Positions 26,909 through 37,299 of a DNA stretch of 61,837 bases are shown here, piece after piece; position 1 is the stretch's first letter; each line of letters opens with the position of its first letter. The DNA comes from Lachnospiraceae bacterium (GTDB lineage: Bacteria > Bacillota_A > Clostridia > Lachnospirales > Lachnospiraceae). The position numbers and the translations under genes were made by a program. The stretch lies in contig JAIKXV010000126.1 in the NCBI GenBank assembly GCA_024683935.1, positions 1 to 61,837 of the forward strand, read 5' to 3'. The notes under the pieces were generated by a model. The model was not told the origin of the DNA. It was given only the letters and a program-made list of their open reading frames with translations, and made no database searches.

Positions 26909-27679
26909 TTATTTCACTGCTTCCTTCATTTCCCTGACAAACTCTCCGACCCTGTCCGGCGCTTCTGTTCCGTACTCTCCGATGATCTTTACTATGGCAG
27001 AACCTACGATGGCTCCGTCTGAAAGTCCGGCCATTTTCTTTGCCTGATCCGGAGTAGATATGCCGAAGCCTATTGCGCATGGAAGATCCGTGTTCTCCCG
27101 AACCACTTTCATCATTGATCCGATATCCGTTGTGATCTCGCTTCTGGTTCCCGTTACTCCAAGACTCGATACAATATATAAAAAGCCCGCTGCTTCCTTT
27201 GCAATGCTCTTTATCCTGTCCTGCGAAGTGGGCGCGATCATTGATATCAGATCGACCCCGTACTGTCTGCAGACAGGCAGGAATTCATCCTTTTCTTCAA
27301 AGGGTATGTCCGGCAGTATCAGCCCGTCGATCCCTGTCTCCGCGCATCTGGAAATGAACTTTTCGGTTCCGTAGGAATAGACTACATTTGCGTAGGTCAT
27401 AAAAACAAAGGGGATGTTGATCTCCTTTCTGAGCCTGGTCACCAGTTCAAAGATCTTATCCGTGGTCGCACCGGCTTTAAGAGCCCTTTCGCTCGCAGCC
27501 TGTATCACCGGGCCTTCAGCCGTGGGATCCGAAAAGGGTATCCCGAGTTCGATAAGGTCGGCTCCGTTTTCCGCAGCTTTCTTTACACAGTTATATGTGG
27601 TCTCCAGATCGGGGTCTCCACAGGTGATAAAAGGAATAAAAGCCTTCCCGTTTTCAAATGCTTTACTGATATTACTCAC
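26909..27679 (-). CDS. trpA: Tryptophan synthase alpha subunit
   Basis: 256 residues. It has the typical [15 protein letters not shown] start, [17 protein letters not shown] with the catalytic Glu and Asp, and [10 protein letters not shown]. It cleaves indole-3-glycerol phosphate to indole for TrpB. Its start overlaps the end of trpB by 8 bp. It is the last gene of the T-box-controlled operon. Confidence 0.96.
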   Translation of the reverse strand: MSNISKAFENGKAFIPFITCGDPDLETTYNCVKKAAENGADLIELGIPFSDPTAEGPVIQAASERALKAGATTDKIFELVTRLRKEINIPFVFMTYANVVYSYGTEKFISRCAETGIDGLILPDIPFEEKDEFLPVCRQYGVDLISMIAPTSQDRIKSIAKEAAGFLYIVSSLGVTGTRSEITTDIGSMMKVVRENTDLPCAIGFGISTPDQAKKMAGLSDGAIVGSAIVKIIGEYGTEAPDRVGEFVREMKEAVK

Positions 27680-28859
27680 TTATGTCCTCCCCTCTGTATC
27701 TTGCAATGGCAGCGCAGTCCTTGTCTCCTCTGCCTGATATCGTTATCACTATTATCTTGTCACATCCGAACTCCGGAGCGATCTTTATCGCATGGGCCAC
27801 GGCATGGGCCGACTCTATGGCCGGGATTATTCCCTCTGTCCTTGACAGATATTCAAAGGCACATACCGCTTCCTCATCGGTTACCGGCACGTATTCCGCT
27901 CTTTTGCTGTCATGGAGGGCAGCGTGTTCCGGTCCTATTCCCGGATAATCAAGACCCGCAGATATGGAATATACCGGGGCTATCTGGCCGAATTCATCCT
28001 GGCAGAAGTACGATTTCATACCATGGAAGATACCTAACCTTCCGGTTGAGATCGTGGCGGCAGTCTCAAAGGTGTCCACTCCTCTTCCTGCAGCTTCACA
28101 TCCGATGAGCCTTACCGAACTGTCTCCGATAAAGTTATAGAAACTGCCCATGGCATTGGAGCCTCCGCCCACACAGGCGATCACCGCATCCGGAAGTCTT
28201 CCTTCCTTTTCAAGCATCTGCTCCTTTATCTCTGCGGAAATAACCGACTGGAAATCCCTGACTATAGTGGGGAAAGGGTGGGGTCCCATTACAGATCCCA
28301 GGCAGTAGTGGGTATCATCTATCCTTCTCGTCCATTCACGGAAGGTCTCGGACACCGCATCCTTTAAGGTTCCGGTACCGCTTTTTACCGGGATGACCTC
28401 CGATCCTAAAAGCCGCATACGGTAGACATTAAGGGCCTGTCTTTTAGTGTCTTCCTCGCCCATATAGATCACGCATTCCATACCCATAAGGGCTGCTGCG
28501 GTGGCTGTAGCCACTCCGTGCTGTCCTGCTCCGGTCTCGGCTATGAGCCTGGTCTTTCCCATCTTCTTTGCGAGCAGTGCCTGTCCCAGGACATTATTAA
28601 TCTTGTGGGATCCGGTGTGGTTCAGATCCTCTCTCTTGAGGTAGATCTTGGCCCCTTTAAGATCCTCCGTCATCTTCTTTGCGTAGTAGAGCTCTGACGG
28701 CCTGCCTGCGTATTCATTCAAAAGGTCCTTAAGTTCCGCTTTGAATTCCGGATCATTCTTATATTTTTCATAGGCTTCTTCCAGCTCTATCACTGCATTC
28801 ATCAGTGTCTCGGGGATATACTGTCCGCCGTGTACTCCAAATCTTCCTTTTTTCTCCAT
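27672..28859 (-). CDS. trpB: Tryptophan synthase beta subunit
   Basis: 395 residues. It has [15 protein letters not shown], the PLP lysine motif [23 protein letters not shown] and GGGSNAMG. It condenses indole with serine. Overlap with trpA fits translational coupling of the two subunits. Confidence 0.97.
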   Translation of the reverse strand: MEKKGRFGVHGGQYIPETLMNAVIELEEAYEKYKNDPEFKAELKDLLNEYAGRPSELYYAKKMTEDLKGAKIYLKREDLNHTGSHKINNVLGQALLAKKMGKTRLIAETGAGQHGVATATAAALMGMECVIYMGEEDTKRQALNVYRMRLLGSEVIPVKSGTGTLKDAVSETFREWTRRIDDTHYCLGSVMGPHPFPTIVRDFQSVISAEIKEQMLEKEGRLPDAVIACVGGGSNAMGSFYNFIGDSSVRLIGCEAAGRGVDTFETAATISTGRLGIFHGMKSYFCQDEFGQIAPVYSISAGLDYPGIGPEHAALHDSKRAEYVPVTDEEAVCAFEYLSRTEGIIPAIESAHAVAHAIKIAPEFGCDKIIVITISGRGDKDCAAIARYRGEDISE

Positions 28860-28902
28860 TATCCGATGCTCCTTACCGGTACGGCTGTTCTTCGCGTCAA
28901 GA

Positions 28903-29514
28903 TCAGGTATTTTGCGAATGCCGTACTAATTCTGTAAATTCTCTCATTTTTTCAGGATCCTTGTACCCTTCCGTTTCAATACCGGAACTCACATCCACCG
29001 CAAAGGGATGAAGCATGTTTACGGCGTCCGCCACATTTCCGGTATTCAGACCTCCTGCGAGGAAATAGGGTCTGCTGATCCCTTTTAACCAAGACCATTC
29101 AAAGACCTTTCCGTCTCCCATTCCCGCATCTAAAAGTATGTGATCCGCGCTGCTTCCTTCCGCCGGCTTCAGGTCATCTTTACTTCCTATGCGGAATGCT
29201 TTTATGATCGGCTTATCCGTCAACTTACGAAGTTCCCTGATGTAATCGTCATTCTCATTGCCGTGAAGCTGTGCCAGATCGATAACGCCTGCAGTCAGAT
29301 ACTCAGAAACCTTTTTTACATCCTCATCTACGAAAACTCCTACTGATAGTATGCCCGGTGCAAGAATCTCCTTCAAACCGGCAGCGGTTTCAAAGGTCAC
29401 ATATCTTATGCTTTTCTTTGCAAAGACAAAACCGATATAATCGGGACTTACGGAATTGGCAGCCATGATATCTTCTTTACGGGAAAGTCCGCAGAGCTTG
29501 ATCTTTGTCATCAT
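28903..29514 (-). CDS. trpF: Phosphoribosylanthranilate isomerase
   Basis: 203-residue TIM barrel with the [11 protein letters not shown] start, YIGFVF, VGVFVD, QLHGNE and LAGGLN motifs. It isomerises PRA to CdRP. Its ATG overlaps the trpC stop by four bases. Confidence 0.95.
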   Translation of the reverse strand: MMTKIKLCGLSRKEDIMAANSVSPDYIGFVFAKKSIRYVTFETAAGLKEILAPGILSVGVFVDEDVKKVSEYLTAGVIDLAQLHGNENDDYIRELRKLTDKPIIKAFRIGSKDDLKPAEGSSADHILLDAGMGDGKVFEWSWLKGISRPYFLAGGLNTGNVADAVNMLHPFAVDVSSGIETEGYKDPEKMREFTELVRHSQNT

Positions 29515-30293
29515 GACCCGCCTTTCAGTCTACGGAGCATTTTCTCCTTATCGCCGGCTCTCATCATGGTCTCCCCTATAAGAACTGCGTCGGCTCCCAT
29601 TGCGATCAGCTTCTTCACGTCCTCCGGATCCTTAACGCCGCTTTCCGATACAAAGAGGATATCATCCGGGATCATATTTCTAAGCCTCCTGCTGTTATCC
29701 GTGTCCACGGAAAAGTCCTTCAGATTCCGGTTATTTACCCCGATGATCCTGGCGCCGGCTCTTAAGGCGGTATCTGCTTCCGCTTCGTCATGTATTTCCA
29801 CCAGCGCGGATAAACCAAGTTCATCGGCGATCTGCAGATATTCCCTTATCTGTTCCTCAGAAAGTATGGATACGATAAGGAGAACAGCAGAAGCGGAATA
29901 GAGCTTCGCTTCATAAAGCATATACTCATCTACGGTAAAATCCTTTCGGAGAAGAGGAATGCTGACCCTTTCCGCAATACCGGAGAGATAGCTGTTATCT
30001 CCCATAAACCATTTAGGTTCCGTAAGAACGGAAATGGCGTCCGCCCCTGCCTTTTCATATTCTTCTGCAATCTCCAGAGGCCTGAAATCCTCTGCTATGA
30101 CGCCCTTTGACGGGGACGCTTTTTTACACTCGCAGATAAATGAGAGACCATCCTTCTTTAAGGCCGCTTCAAAGGCAAAATCACCTTTAGGAAGCTCCAG
30201 GGCTCTGCTCCTTATGGAGTTCAGATCTTCTTTCTCTTTTTCTGCCGCGATACGTGTTTTGGTGTATTCGGCTATAGTATTCAGTATTGTCAT
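29511..30293 (-). CDS. trpC: Indole-3-glycerol phosphate synthase
   Basis: 260 residues with [38 protein letters not shown] and [11 protein letters not shown] and SESGV motifs. It closes the indole ring from CdRP. Both ends overlap neighbouring trp genes by four bases. Confidence 0.96.
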   Translation of the reverse strand: MTILNTIAEYTKTRIAAEKEKEDLNSIRSRALELPKGDFAFEAALKKDGLSFICECKKASPSKGVIAEDFRPLEIAEEYEKAGADAISVLTEPKWFMGDNSYLSGIAERVSIPLLRKDFTVDEYMLYEAKLYSASAVLLIVSILSEEQIREYLQIADELGLSALVEIHDEAEADTALRAGARIIGVNNRNLKDFSVDTDNSRRLRNMIPDDILFVSESGVKDPEDVKKLIAMGADAVLIGETMMRAGDKEKMLRRLKGGS

Positions 30294-31306
30294 CTGTTGC
30301 TTACACTTATCACTTTCTCCAGTGTTTCGGCTGCCTTTCCGGAATCTATAAGCTCAGCGGCCAGCCGGACTCCGGCCTTAAAATCTTCCGCCTTACCTGC
30401 GATATAAAGGGCTGCGCCTGCGTTTAAGAGAACCGCGTTTCTCTTATGGCCTTTTTCACCCTTTAATATAGCTCTTGTGATAGCTGCGTTGTCTTCGGGA
30501 GTACCGCCTTTAAGATCTTCCTTCGTGCATCTTTCAAAACCGAAATCCTCGGGGGCAACGGTTCTGGTCTTGTACCATCCGTCCCTTATCTCACAGATCC
30601 TGGTCTCTGATGAAAGGGAGATCTCGTCCAGTCTGTCCATTCCATAAACCACCATTCCTCTTTTAACACCAAGATTTGAAAGAACCTGGGCAAGGGGCTC
30701 TACCAGATATTCGTCGTAGACTCCGAGAAGCTGCATAGTGGGAGATGCGGGATTGGTAAGGGGTCCGAGGATATTAAATACAGTTCGGAATCCAAGCTCC
30801 TTTCTGATGGCTCCCACGTATTTCATGGAGGTGTGATACTTCTGTGCAAAGAAGAAGCACATTCCGGCCTCCTTCAGAAGCTCCACACATTTCTCGGGAC
30901 TCTGGTCTATATTTACGCCCAGTGCCTCCAGACAGTCCGCAGTGCCGGAAAGAGAAGACGCTGCCCTGTTGCCGTGCTTTGCCACCTTAACTCCTCCGGC
31001 TGCCGCTACAAGGGCAGAAGTGGTGGAGATATTGAAGCTGTGAGCGTTATCTCCTCCTGTACCCACTATCTCAAGGACATCCATTCCGGTATCCACCCTG
31101 GTGGCATGATCCCTCATGGCCGCGGCACATCCCGCGATCTCAGCGGTGGTCTCCGCCCTGGCGCTTTTTGTGGAGAGGGCCGCAAGAAATGCAGCGTTCT
31201 GGGTGGGAGATGTCTCGCCTCCCATGATTTCGTTCATTACAGCGTATGCTTCATCATAGCTCAGATCTTCCTTGTTTACGATCTTTACGATTGCTTCTTT
31301 GATCAT
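30290..31306 (-). CDS. trpD: Anthranilate phosphoribosyltransferase
   Basis: 338 residues. It has [24 protein letters not shown] and [11 protein letters not shown] motifs. It transfers phosphoribose to anthranilate. It is the first structural gene after the T-box leader; trpE and trpG are not in this window, so anthranilate must be made by genes elsewhere. Confidence 0.96.
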   Translation of the reverse strand: MIKEAIVKIVNKEDLSYDEAYAVMNEIMGGETSPTQNAAFLAALSTKSARAETTAEIAGCAAAMRDHATRVDTGMDVLEIVGTGGDNAHSFNISTTSALVAAAGGVKVAKHGNRAASSLSGTADCLEALGVNIDQSPEKCVELLKEAGMCFFFAQKYHTSMKYVGAIRKELGFRTVFNILGPLTNPASPTMQLLGVYDEYLVEPLAQVLSNLGVKRGMVVYGMDRLDEISLSSETRICEIRDGWYKTRTVAPEDFGFERCTKEDLKGGTPEDNAAITRAILKGEKGHKRNAVLLNAGAALYIAGKAEDFKAGVRLAAELIDSGKAAETLEKVISVSNR

Positions 31307-31344
31307 CTTCTAACCTCCTTACTAAAGGGTTGTTCTGTCTGAAG

Positions 31345-31663
31345 AGCAAATAAAAAGTCCCCGACAGAAATACTATGCTTCTGTCAAGGACGAATGCTTC
31401 TTTGATCCGCGGTGCCACCTTGATTCATGGATAACCATGCACTTGACGAGATACTATCATATCTCCGGCAACTGACGTATGCCTCACGTCACAGCTATTG
31501 GGGATATCTCCCGTTCACCATGCCCTCAGCGGCCCATATAAGAAGTTTCACTTCACGCATCCCTCATACCATCCGGCTTCCACCATCCCGGACTCGCTTC
31601 AGGTTTTCACCCGGCGATAAAATGCTTTTTCTTCCGCTTCACAGGTTTGCTTTCTTAAATTTG
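31345..31663 (-). ncRNA. T-box leader of the trp operon
   Basis: On the minus strand the T-box core AAGGTGGCACCGCGG lies at 31407-31421, followed by a terminator. Upstream are a long structured stem I region and a candidate UGG (Trp) specifier at 31534-31536 within TATATGGGCC. Uncharged tRNA-Trp should bind the specifier and T-box and favour the antiterminator, switching on trpDCFBA. The promoter at 31670-31698 sets the approximate 5' end. Core and terminator are certain; the specifier call is tentative. Confidence 0.88.
31352..31391 (-). terminator. T-box attenuator terminator
   Basis: On the minus strand GTCCTTGACAGAA pairs over 13 bp (with G-U pairs) with TTCTGTCGGGGAC, followed by TTTTT. 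Its 5' side lies just downstream of the T-box core, as expected for a competing terminator. Confidence 0.85.
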
Positions 31664-31669
31664 TTTCAA

Positions 31670-31698
31670 AAAATAACATGTTTCATCAGCCCTGTCAA
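31670..31698 (-). promoter_or_regulatory. trp operon promoter
   Basis: Minus strand TTGACA (31693-31698), 17-bp spacer, TATTTT (31670-31675). It starts transcription about 350 bases before trpD, through the T-box leader. Confidence 0.65.
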
Positions 31699-31763
31699 GC
31701 GTTTTTATTGCATAATCACAGCATTTTTTATATTATGATTAAAGTGCCAGAAGCCTAAATGAC

Positions 31764-31805
31764 GTTTGAACTTATTCAAAACGGCATTTGACTATGGACG
31801 TCAAA
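31764..31805. promoter_or_regulatory. Two adjacent palindromes upstream of the kinase/TRAP operon
   Basis: TTTGAA-CTTA-TTCAAA (31765-31780) and TTTGAC-N7-GTCAAA (31787-31805) lie side by side 26-66 bp before the start codon. The related half-sites suggest regulator binding. The T-box leader is on the other side of a divergent region. Function is inferred. Confidence 0.4.
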
Positions 31806-31830
31806 CAACACTAAACGGAAAGGCTTGAAA

Positions 31831-32433
31831 ATGAACGAGAAAAAAATACCGGTCATAACGATCAACAGGGAATACGGCGCCGGAGGAAGAACCCTTGCGG
31901 CCATCCTGTCGGAAAAACTTGGAATTCCTTATTATGACAGGGATTTTGTAAAAAAGACAATGGATGAGAGTGGTTACGATGAGGAAGATGTCGAACGCGA
32001 GGGTGAAGAGCTCAGCAAATCTTCAAGGGTGATCAAAAATCTGTTTAACAGTACCGTTTCCTATACCAGTTCCCATGACGCCATATTTGAGGCCGAAAAA
32101 AAGGTGATCTTAAGACTGGCAGAGAGTCCCTGCATAATGGTCGGCCGCTGTGCAGACCGTATACTTCATGATGCGGGGATCGATACGATAAGCATCTATC
32201 TGCATGCACCGCTTAAATCAAGGCTGGAACGGGCAGATGAAATGGATGAAAAGGGGGATATGAAACCCGAAAAGTTTGTTGAAAGACGGGACAGCCGGCG
32301 CAGAACCTTTTATAAGCAGTATACCGGCTGTGACATTTTTGACGCATCAAATTATACTTTCTGCTTTGACACGGGAAGGATAAGCATCAATTCCTGTGCA
32401 GATATGGTTCTGAGTCTGCTGGAGCAGGCATGA
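31831..32433 (+). CDS. Cytidylate-kinase-like family protein
   Basis: 200 residues. The N-terminus VITINREYGAGGRTLA is a P-loop variant of the cytidylate-kinase-like family. YYDRDFVKKT, IMVGRCADRIL and RLERADEMDE with RRDSRRRTFYKQYTG are also typical. The substrate is unknown and may not be CMP. ATG 31831 follows AAGG at seven bases; the open frame begins at a TTG six bases earlier. The downstream lipoprotein gene starts inside its stop region, so the gene heads a TRAP operon. Confidence 0.8.
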   Translation: MNEKKIPVITINREYGAGGRTLAAILSEKLGIPYYDRDFVKKTMDESGYDEEDVEREGEELSKSSRVIKNLFNSTVSYTSSHDAIFEAEKKVILRLAESPCIMVGRCADRILHDAGIDTISIYLHAPLKSRLERADEMDEKGDMKPEKFVERRDSRRRTFYKQYTGCDIFDASNYTFCFDTGRISINSCADMVLSLLEQA

Positions 32434-32450
32434 TCAGGAGGAAAACGTAT

Positions 32451-33416
32451 ATGAAAAAACGGACACTGCGGACGGTCTGCTGTCTGCTAATGGCTCTGTG
32501 TCTTTTCATCCTTTCCGGATGCGGCTCACAGCGCATGATGATGGGTACGGGAGGAACATCCGGTACGTACTACGCTTTCGGAGGAGTTCTTGCCCAGTAT
32601 ATGAAAAAATATACGGACTACAGTATCACTGCGGTTTCTACAGCTGCGTCCAAGGCAAATATACAGAGTATCGGCGATGGGGACTATCAGATAGGTTTTA
32701 CCCAGTCAGATGTAATGAATTATGCCTGGGAGGGCAGCAGATCCTTTGAAACAGACGGACCGTGCAGGGATTTCCGCGTGCTTGGTGCGCTGTATGCCGA
32801 GACGGTACAGCTGATCACAATGAAAAAGGACATCAGATCCGTCAGCGACCTGAAAGGAAAAAGTGTTTCCATAGGCGCTCCGGGTTCCGGAGTTTACTTT
32901 AACGCCATGGACGTTTTAGAAGGAGCAGGACTTTCCGTGGATGATATCAAACCCCAGTATCAGAGTTTCGATGACAGTAAGGAGGCGCTTAAAGACGGAC
33001 AGATCGACGCCGCTTTTATCGTATCAGGTGCTCCCACATCCGCCATCACGGAGCTTGCGACTACAAACGGTGTATTTCTCATTCCCATCGACGGTACCCT
33101 CCGGGACGATATCATGGAACTCTGTCCCTTCTATGCACCGATAGAGATCCCGGCCGGAACTTATCCGGGTCAGGATGAAGCAGTTAATACTATTACTATC
33201 AAGGCTACACTGATCGTTGATGCGGATATTGATGAGGACGTTGTATATGGACTCACGGCTGCGATCTTTGATCATACCGAGGAGATCAAAAAGGAAAATT
33301 CCAAGGGCGAAGAGCTATCCCTGGAAAATGCCACGTCCGGAATAACCGTACCGTTCCACGCCGGCGCCGCGCGTTATTACAGTGAGCACGGTATCAGCGT
33401 GAAAACATCAGAATAG
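32451..33416 (+). CDS. TAXI-family TRAP transporter solute-binding lipoprotein
   Basis: 321 residues with a lipoprotein signal (MKKRTLRTVCC, lipobox LSGC). The mature protein has the TAXI pattern MGTGGTSGTYYAFGG, GFTQSDV, then LKGKSVSIGAPGSG. It should capture a carboxylate such as glutamate, 2-oxoglutarate or another organic anion for the fused permease downstream. Start ATG 32451 follows AGGAGG; ATG 32430 overlaps the previous stop but has no such site. Confidence 0.9.
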   Translation: MKKRTLRTVCCLLMALCLFILSGCGSQRMMMGTGGTSGTYYAFGGVLAQYMKKYTDYSITAVSTAASKANIQSIGDGDYQIGFTQSDVMNYAWEGSRSFETDGPCRDFRVLGALYAETVQLITMKKDIRSVSDLKGKSVSIGAPGSGVYFNAMDVLEGAGLSVDDIKPQYQSFDDSKEALKDGQIDAAFIVSGAPTSAITELATTNGVFLIPIDGTLRDDIMELCPFYAPIEIPAGTYPGQDEAVNTITIKATLIVDADIDEDVVYGLTAAIFDHTEEIKKENSKGEELSLENATSGITVPFHAGAARYYSEHGISVKTSE

Positions 33417-33448
33417 CAGCCCTATACAGTTGAGGACAAGGAGAATAT

Positions 33449-35488
33449 ATGAATAGTCAGACTGAGAATATAAAGAACTACGAACTGGATCAGGAAAACC
33501 TTGAAGAGGTAATGAAAAAATACGACCGGGAATCCAACACCCGTGTCTGGACGGGGAAACCTGCTATTGTCGTAAAAACTTTACTTATCTGTTTTTCGCT
33601 TTTCTGTATCTGGGTTACGCTTTTTTCAACGTTTCTGGAAGAGATCAGGCTGACATCCTTTATGGGGCTTATCGTGCTCATGGGTTTTTTGTACTATCCG
33701 GCTGATAAGAACAATAACAAAGCCAACTATATTCCCTGGTACGATTGCGCAGCCATGATCCTGGGTGCAGGTGCTTTTCTTTATTACACCTTCAGCGCAG
33801 AACAGATCATCCAGCAGGGAACCAGGTTCCAGCCCTATCAGATCGTGATAGCCGTAATTGGTATAGCCGCTCTCCTGGAGGTTACCAGGCGAAGCGTCGG
33901 CTGGCCTATCCTTATTGTCGCCCTGTTTTTCATATTATATGCCCTGTTTTACGGGCTGACCAATCCGTCCTTTGTCGGTAGACTCAGGTATCTGGTACGG
34001 AATCTTTTTTATGACAAGACCGGCATACTGTCGACGCCGATCAATGTTTGTTCCAAATATATCGTAGTCTTTATCATATTCGGAGCATTTTTGGAACGAA
34101 CCGGAATATCGGAGCTCTTCATAAACATTGCTAACTGTGCCGCAGGACGTTTCGCAGGCGGACCTGCAAAGGTAGCCGTAATCTCATCCGCTCTTTGCGG
34201 AATGGTCAGCGGATCTTCCGTGGGAAATACAGTTACCACCGGTTCTGTGACCATACCCATGATGAAAGAAACCGGTTACAAGTCAGAATTTGCAGGAGCA
34301 GTAGAGGCCGCCGCATCCACCGGAGGGCAGATCATGCCGCCAATAATGGGTGCCGCAGCCTTTCTGATGGCGGATATCATAGGCGTACCATACTCCGACA
34401 TACTTGTCAGGGCTATTTTCCCTGCAGTTCTGTATTTCACCGGTATTTTCATTGCCGTTCATCTTGAAGCGAAGAAATACGGTCTTTCCGGCATTCCGGC
34501 TGAAAAGCTGCCGAAATTTACAAAGCTTCTGAGGAAGATTTATCTTCTGACACCGCTGATCCTCCTTGTCATATGGGTTTCCAATAATATGATGACTATG
34601 CAGAGAGCGGCTGCTTTTTCGATCGTTGCTGCCATACTGGCGGGAATAACAGACTGTATCTTCAGCGGGTATTACAGGGAAGCATACCTTACACTGAAAA
34701 ACAAGGGTGATAAAAATGCATTGTTAGAAGTTATTTACGGGGATAAGGAGGAAGCGCGAAACTGCTTTACTCTGAGAAAATTCCTGGATTCACTTGAAGC
34801 CGGCGGAAAGGGTACTATTACTGTGGGTGCGGCCTGCGGAGTGGCCGGTATCATTTCAGGTACGATCACGATGACGGGACTTGCCAATGAGATGATCAAC
34901 GCCATTGTGTCGGTGGCCGGGAACCAGCTCTTTGTCGCGCTGTTCCTTACCATGCTCTGCTGTATAGTCCTTGGTATGGGTGTTCCCACAACCGCAACTT
35001 ACTGTATTATGGCGGCTACCTGCGCGCCGATCCTTACACGTATGGGAGTTCCCATCCTGGCAGCGCACTTTTTCGTTTTCTACTTCGGTATAGTTGCTGA
35101 TATCACTCCGCCTGTGGCACTGGCAGCCTACGCCGGGAGTGCCATCGCAAAATCCAATCCTATGCGTACAGCTTTCAATGCGACCAAAATGGCTATCGCT
35201 GCCTTTCTGATCCCCTATGTGTTCTGCTTCAGCCCGGAAATGCTGCTGATCGAAACGACAGTACTCAGTGTGGTCATTCTATATACCACATCTCTTGTCG
35301 GTATAATCGGAATAGCATCGGCGCTGGAGGGATATCTTCTTACCAATATGGGGATAATAGACCGTATTCTGCTCATCGCAGGGGGACTGCTGATGATCTC
35401 GCCCGGAACACTTACAGATGCTGTGGGTCTTGCCCTGATCGCGGCAGGGGTCATCCTTCAGCTTGCTAAAAGGAAAAAACAGGCTTAA
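33449..35488 (+). CDS. TRAP transporter permease, fused small and large subunits
   Basis: 679 residues with about 16 or more transmembrane segments. It has the 4TM-12TM fused architecture of TAXI-associated TRAP permeases. Motifs of the large subunit include AISSALCGMVSGSSVGNTVTTG-type sequence (positions about 245-265) and ALFLTMLCCIVLGMGVPT. It would use a Na+ or H+ gradient to import the ligand of the adjacent TAXI protein. It is 32 bp after that gene, preceded by AAGGAG. Confidence 0.93.
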   Translation: MNSQTENIKNYELDQENLEEVMKKYDRESNTRVWTGKPAIVVKTLLICFSLFCIWVTLFSTFLEEIRLTSFMGLIVLMGFLYYPADKNNNKANYIPWYDCAAMILGAGAFLYYTFSAEQIIQQGTRFQPYQIVIAVIGIAALLEVTRRSVGWPILIVALFFILYALFYGLTNPSFVGRLRYLVRNLFYDKTGILSTPINVCSKYIVVFIIFGAFLERTGISELFINIANCAAGRFAGGPAKVAVISSALCGMVSGSSVGNTVTTGSVTIPMMKETGYKSEFAGAVEAAASTGGQIMPPIMGAAAFLMADIIGVPYSDILVRAIFPAVLYFTGIFIAVHLEAKKYGLSGIPAEKLPKFTKLLRKIYLLTPLILLVIWVSNNMMTMQRAAAFSIVAAILAGITDCIFSGYYREAYLTLKNKGDKNALLEVIYGDKEEARNCFTLRKFLDSLEAGGKGTITVGAACGVAGIISGTITMTGLANEMINAIVSVAGNQLFVALFLTMLCCIVLGMGVPTTATYCIMAATCAPILTRMGVPILAAHFFVFYFGIVADITPPVALAAYAGSAIAKSNPMRTAFNATKMAIAAFLIPYVFCFSPEMLLIETTVLSVVILYTTSLVGIIGIASALEGYLLTNMGIIDRILLIAGGLLMISPGTLTDAVGLALIAAGVILQLAKRKKQA

Positions 35489-35501
35489 GCATATCTGTCT
35501 G

Positions 35502-37136
35502 CTATGACCGCAGTGTATCCAGATCTATCATATTCAGGTGATAGGCTGAATGGATAAGGGAAAACGGCATACAGAACATCTCAAAGGCCGTGATGATAAA
35601 ATCCGTCAGCATATCGATTGTGAGAGCAACGGCCATGGCTTCCATGGGAATGCCCATCTGAGCGAAGAGAATAGAATAGGCTATAGCTCCTCCGCCGGGA
35701 ATGGGAGGAGTCGCCACAGCTACAATCGTTGAAACGATTATGCCTAAAACTATCCATGTCACCGAGCATGAAATATTATATGCAGATGCTAAATAAAAGA
35801 GCAGCACCATATTATATATAGATGAGATGGGTTTATGCATAACCATGCCCAGAGGAATTCCGAAAGAGCACAGCGAAGTAGATATCCCGTATTTCTTCTC
35901 GCATACAGACATATTGCTGGCGAAAGACGCCGCGCTGGAAGCTGTTGCCAGCGCAATCAGAAAGGTGTGCGAACCCTTGCGCAGCAGAACCAGCGGTTTT
36001 ACCTTATGCTTGATCGAAACGGATAAAAGAAAGACTGCTCCGGTTATGAAAATCATACCGGTATAGATTAGAAGCATACGCCAAATACTGCTTAGAACAG
36101 CCATATCTCCGGACCATATCAGGTTCACTACTACTAAAAAGATCACAAACGGCACCATACGGCTGATCAGCTCCATCAGAAACTGAACCAGATTGTTGAC
36201 CTGCCCTATCGCGCGGGCAACGGCGCTGGTTTTCTGCCCCAGATAAAGCATCGCGACTCCTATGACAATGGCAAGGAATATGATCTGCAGAGTATTGCCG
36301 CTGGAAAAGGGTTCAACAATTGTAGAAGGGAAAATACTGAGAATAAGTTCCGCAATGGCAGACATCTGGTTCTCCAGTCCCGATGCCCCGGCCAGGCTGA
36401 TACCGAATAACGGGAAACAAAGTGTACCGCAGGCGGCTGCGATAATGGTCATACTGAGATATCGAAAAATCAGTCGTTTACCCACGCGTCCCAGGGTTGC
36501 GGCATCACCTATTCCATAGATTCCCCAGGTAACTGACAGAAAGATCATGGGACCTGCAATACAGCTTAATATGTTGAAAAAGGTGTCATAAATAGGTGCT
36601 ATAATGCCGTTTAACAAAGTCTGTCGTAATGATTCCGCCATAAAGACCTGGCCCAATACTCCCACCAGCACCGAGACTGCGATTACCATGGCGATCACCA
36701 TCACCTGGCTTGGCTTCTTTGTCCGCATTAAGAAATGCAGCTGATTATACTCACCGTCATAGTTGTACTCCGGTGCAAGCCTCAGATTGGAAAGAATGTT
36801 GTTGGAATAGCTTCCGAAATTCTCTTCTTCACCCCGATACGGATCCAGCGGCTTTCCCTCTGCCTCAAGCGTGATAAAGGGCGTAAACATCCGATATCCC
36901 ATACGCAGCCTTATATCGTGTCCCTCACAGCCATGCTCCAGCCAGTACAGAATACATTCCTCAGCTGACAGGCGGTAGCGCAGGGCGTCTTTGCTGTCAA
37001 TTTTCCGGCTCTCGCAGAATGCGGAAATCTGTTCTGAGATCTCGTCGCAGCTCTGTTTTGTTAATGTATACTTCAATGAAACAGGTGTTTTCAGGTTGGT
37101 TTCTTGTGTATTCATGATATGATCTCTGTCCCTCAT
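35502..37136 (-). CDS. Dicarboxylate/amino-acid:cation symporter with N-terminal HATPase-like domain
   Basis: 544 residues. Residues about 20-140 are soluble and resemble an anti-sigma/HATPase_c-type fold: RLSAEECILYWLEHG (N-box-like), then FITLEAEGKPLDPY (DxG-like). Residues 145-544 form an SDF (DAACS) transporter with ATASSAASFASN and ATPPIPGGGAIAY hairpins. The usual NMDGT motif is not conserved (MHKPISSIYN occupies the region), so substrate or ion coupling may differ. ATG 37115 is an alternative start. It is divergent from an Asp/Glu racemase gene. The ATPase-like call is by pattern only. Confidence 0.75.
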   Translation of the reverse strand: MRDRDHIMNTQETNLKTPVSLKYTLTKQSCDEISEQISAFCESRKIDSKDALRYRLSAEECILYWLEHGCEGHDIRLRMGYRMFTPFITLEAEGKPLDPYRGEEENFGSYSNNILSNLRLAPEYNYDGEYNQLHFLMRTKKPSQVMVIAMVIAVSVLVGVLGQVFMAESLRQTLLNGIIAPIYDTFFNILSCIAGPMIFLSVTWGIYGIGDAATLGRVGKRLIFRYLSMTIIAAACGTLCFPLFGISLAGASGLENQMSAIAELILSIFPSTIVEPFSSGNTLQIIFLAIVIGVAMLYLGQKTSAVARAIGQVNNLVQFLMELISRMVPFVIFLVVVNLIWSGDMAVLSSIWRMLLIYTGMIFITGAVFLLSVSIKHKVKPLVLLRKGSHTFLIALATASSAASFASNMSVCEKKYGISTSLCSFGIPLGMVMHKPISSIYNMVLLFYLASAYNISCSVTWIVLGIIVSTIVAVATPPIPGGGAIAYSILFAQMGIPMEAMAVALTIDMLTDFIITAFEMFCMPFSLIHSAYHLNMIDLDTLRS

Positions 37137-37221
37137 AATCTGTACTCTTCTGCCGATTCTCTATTATAGCAGATTTTTGGGGGATTTCGGCATATTATTC
37201 GGTATAAAACATGAAATCGCC

Positions 37222-37250
37222 TTGACAGATATATAAAATACAACTATAAT
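37222..37250 (+). promoter_or_regulatory. Consensus promoter for the racemase gene
   Basis: TTGACA (37222-37227), 17-bp spacer, TATAAT (37245-37250): a perfect consensus sigma-A promoter 50 bp before the start. Confidence 0.8.
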
Positions 37251-37299
37251 TCGGCTAATATTCGTTAGCGTGATTAGGGAAAGGAGCGGCATTAACAAG

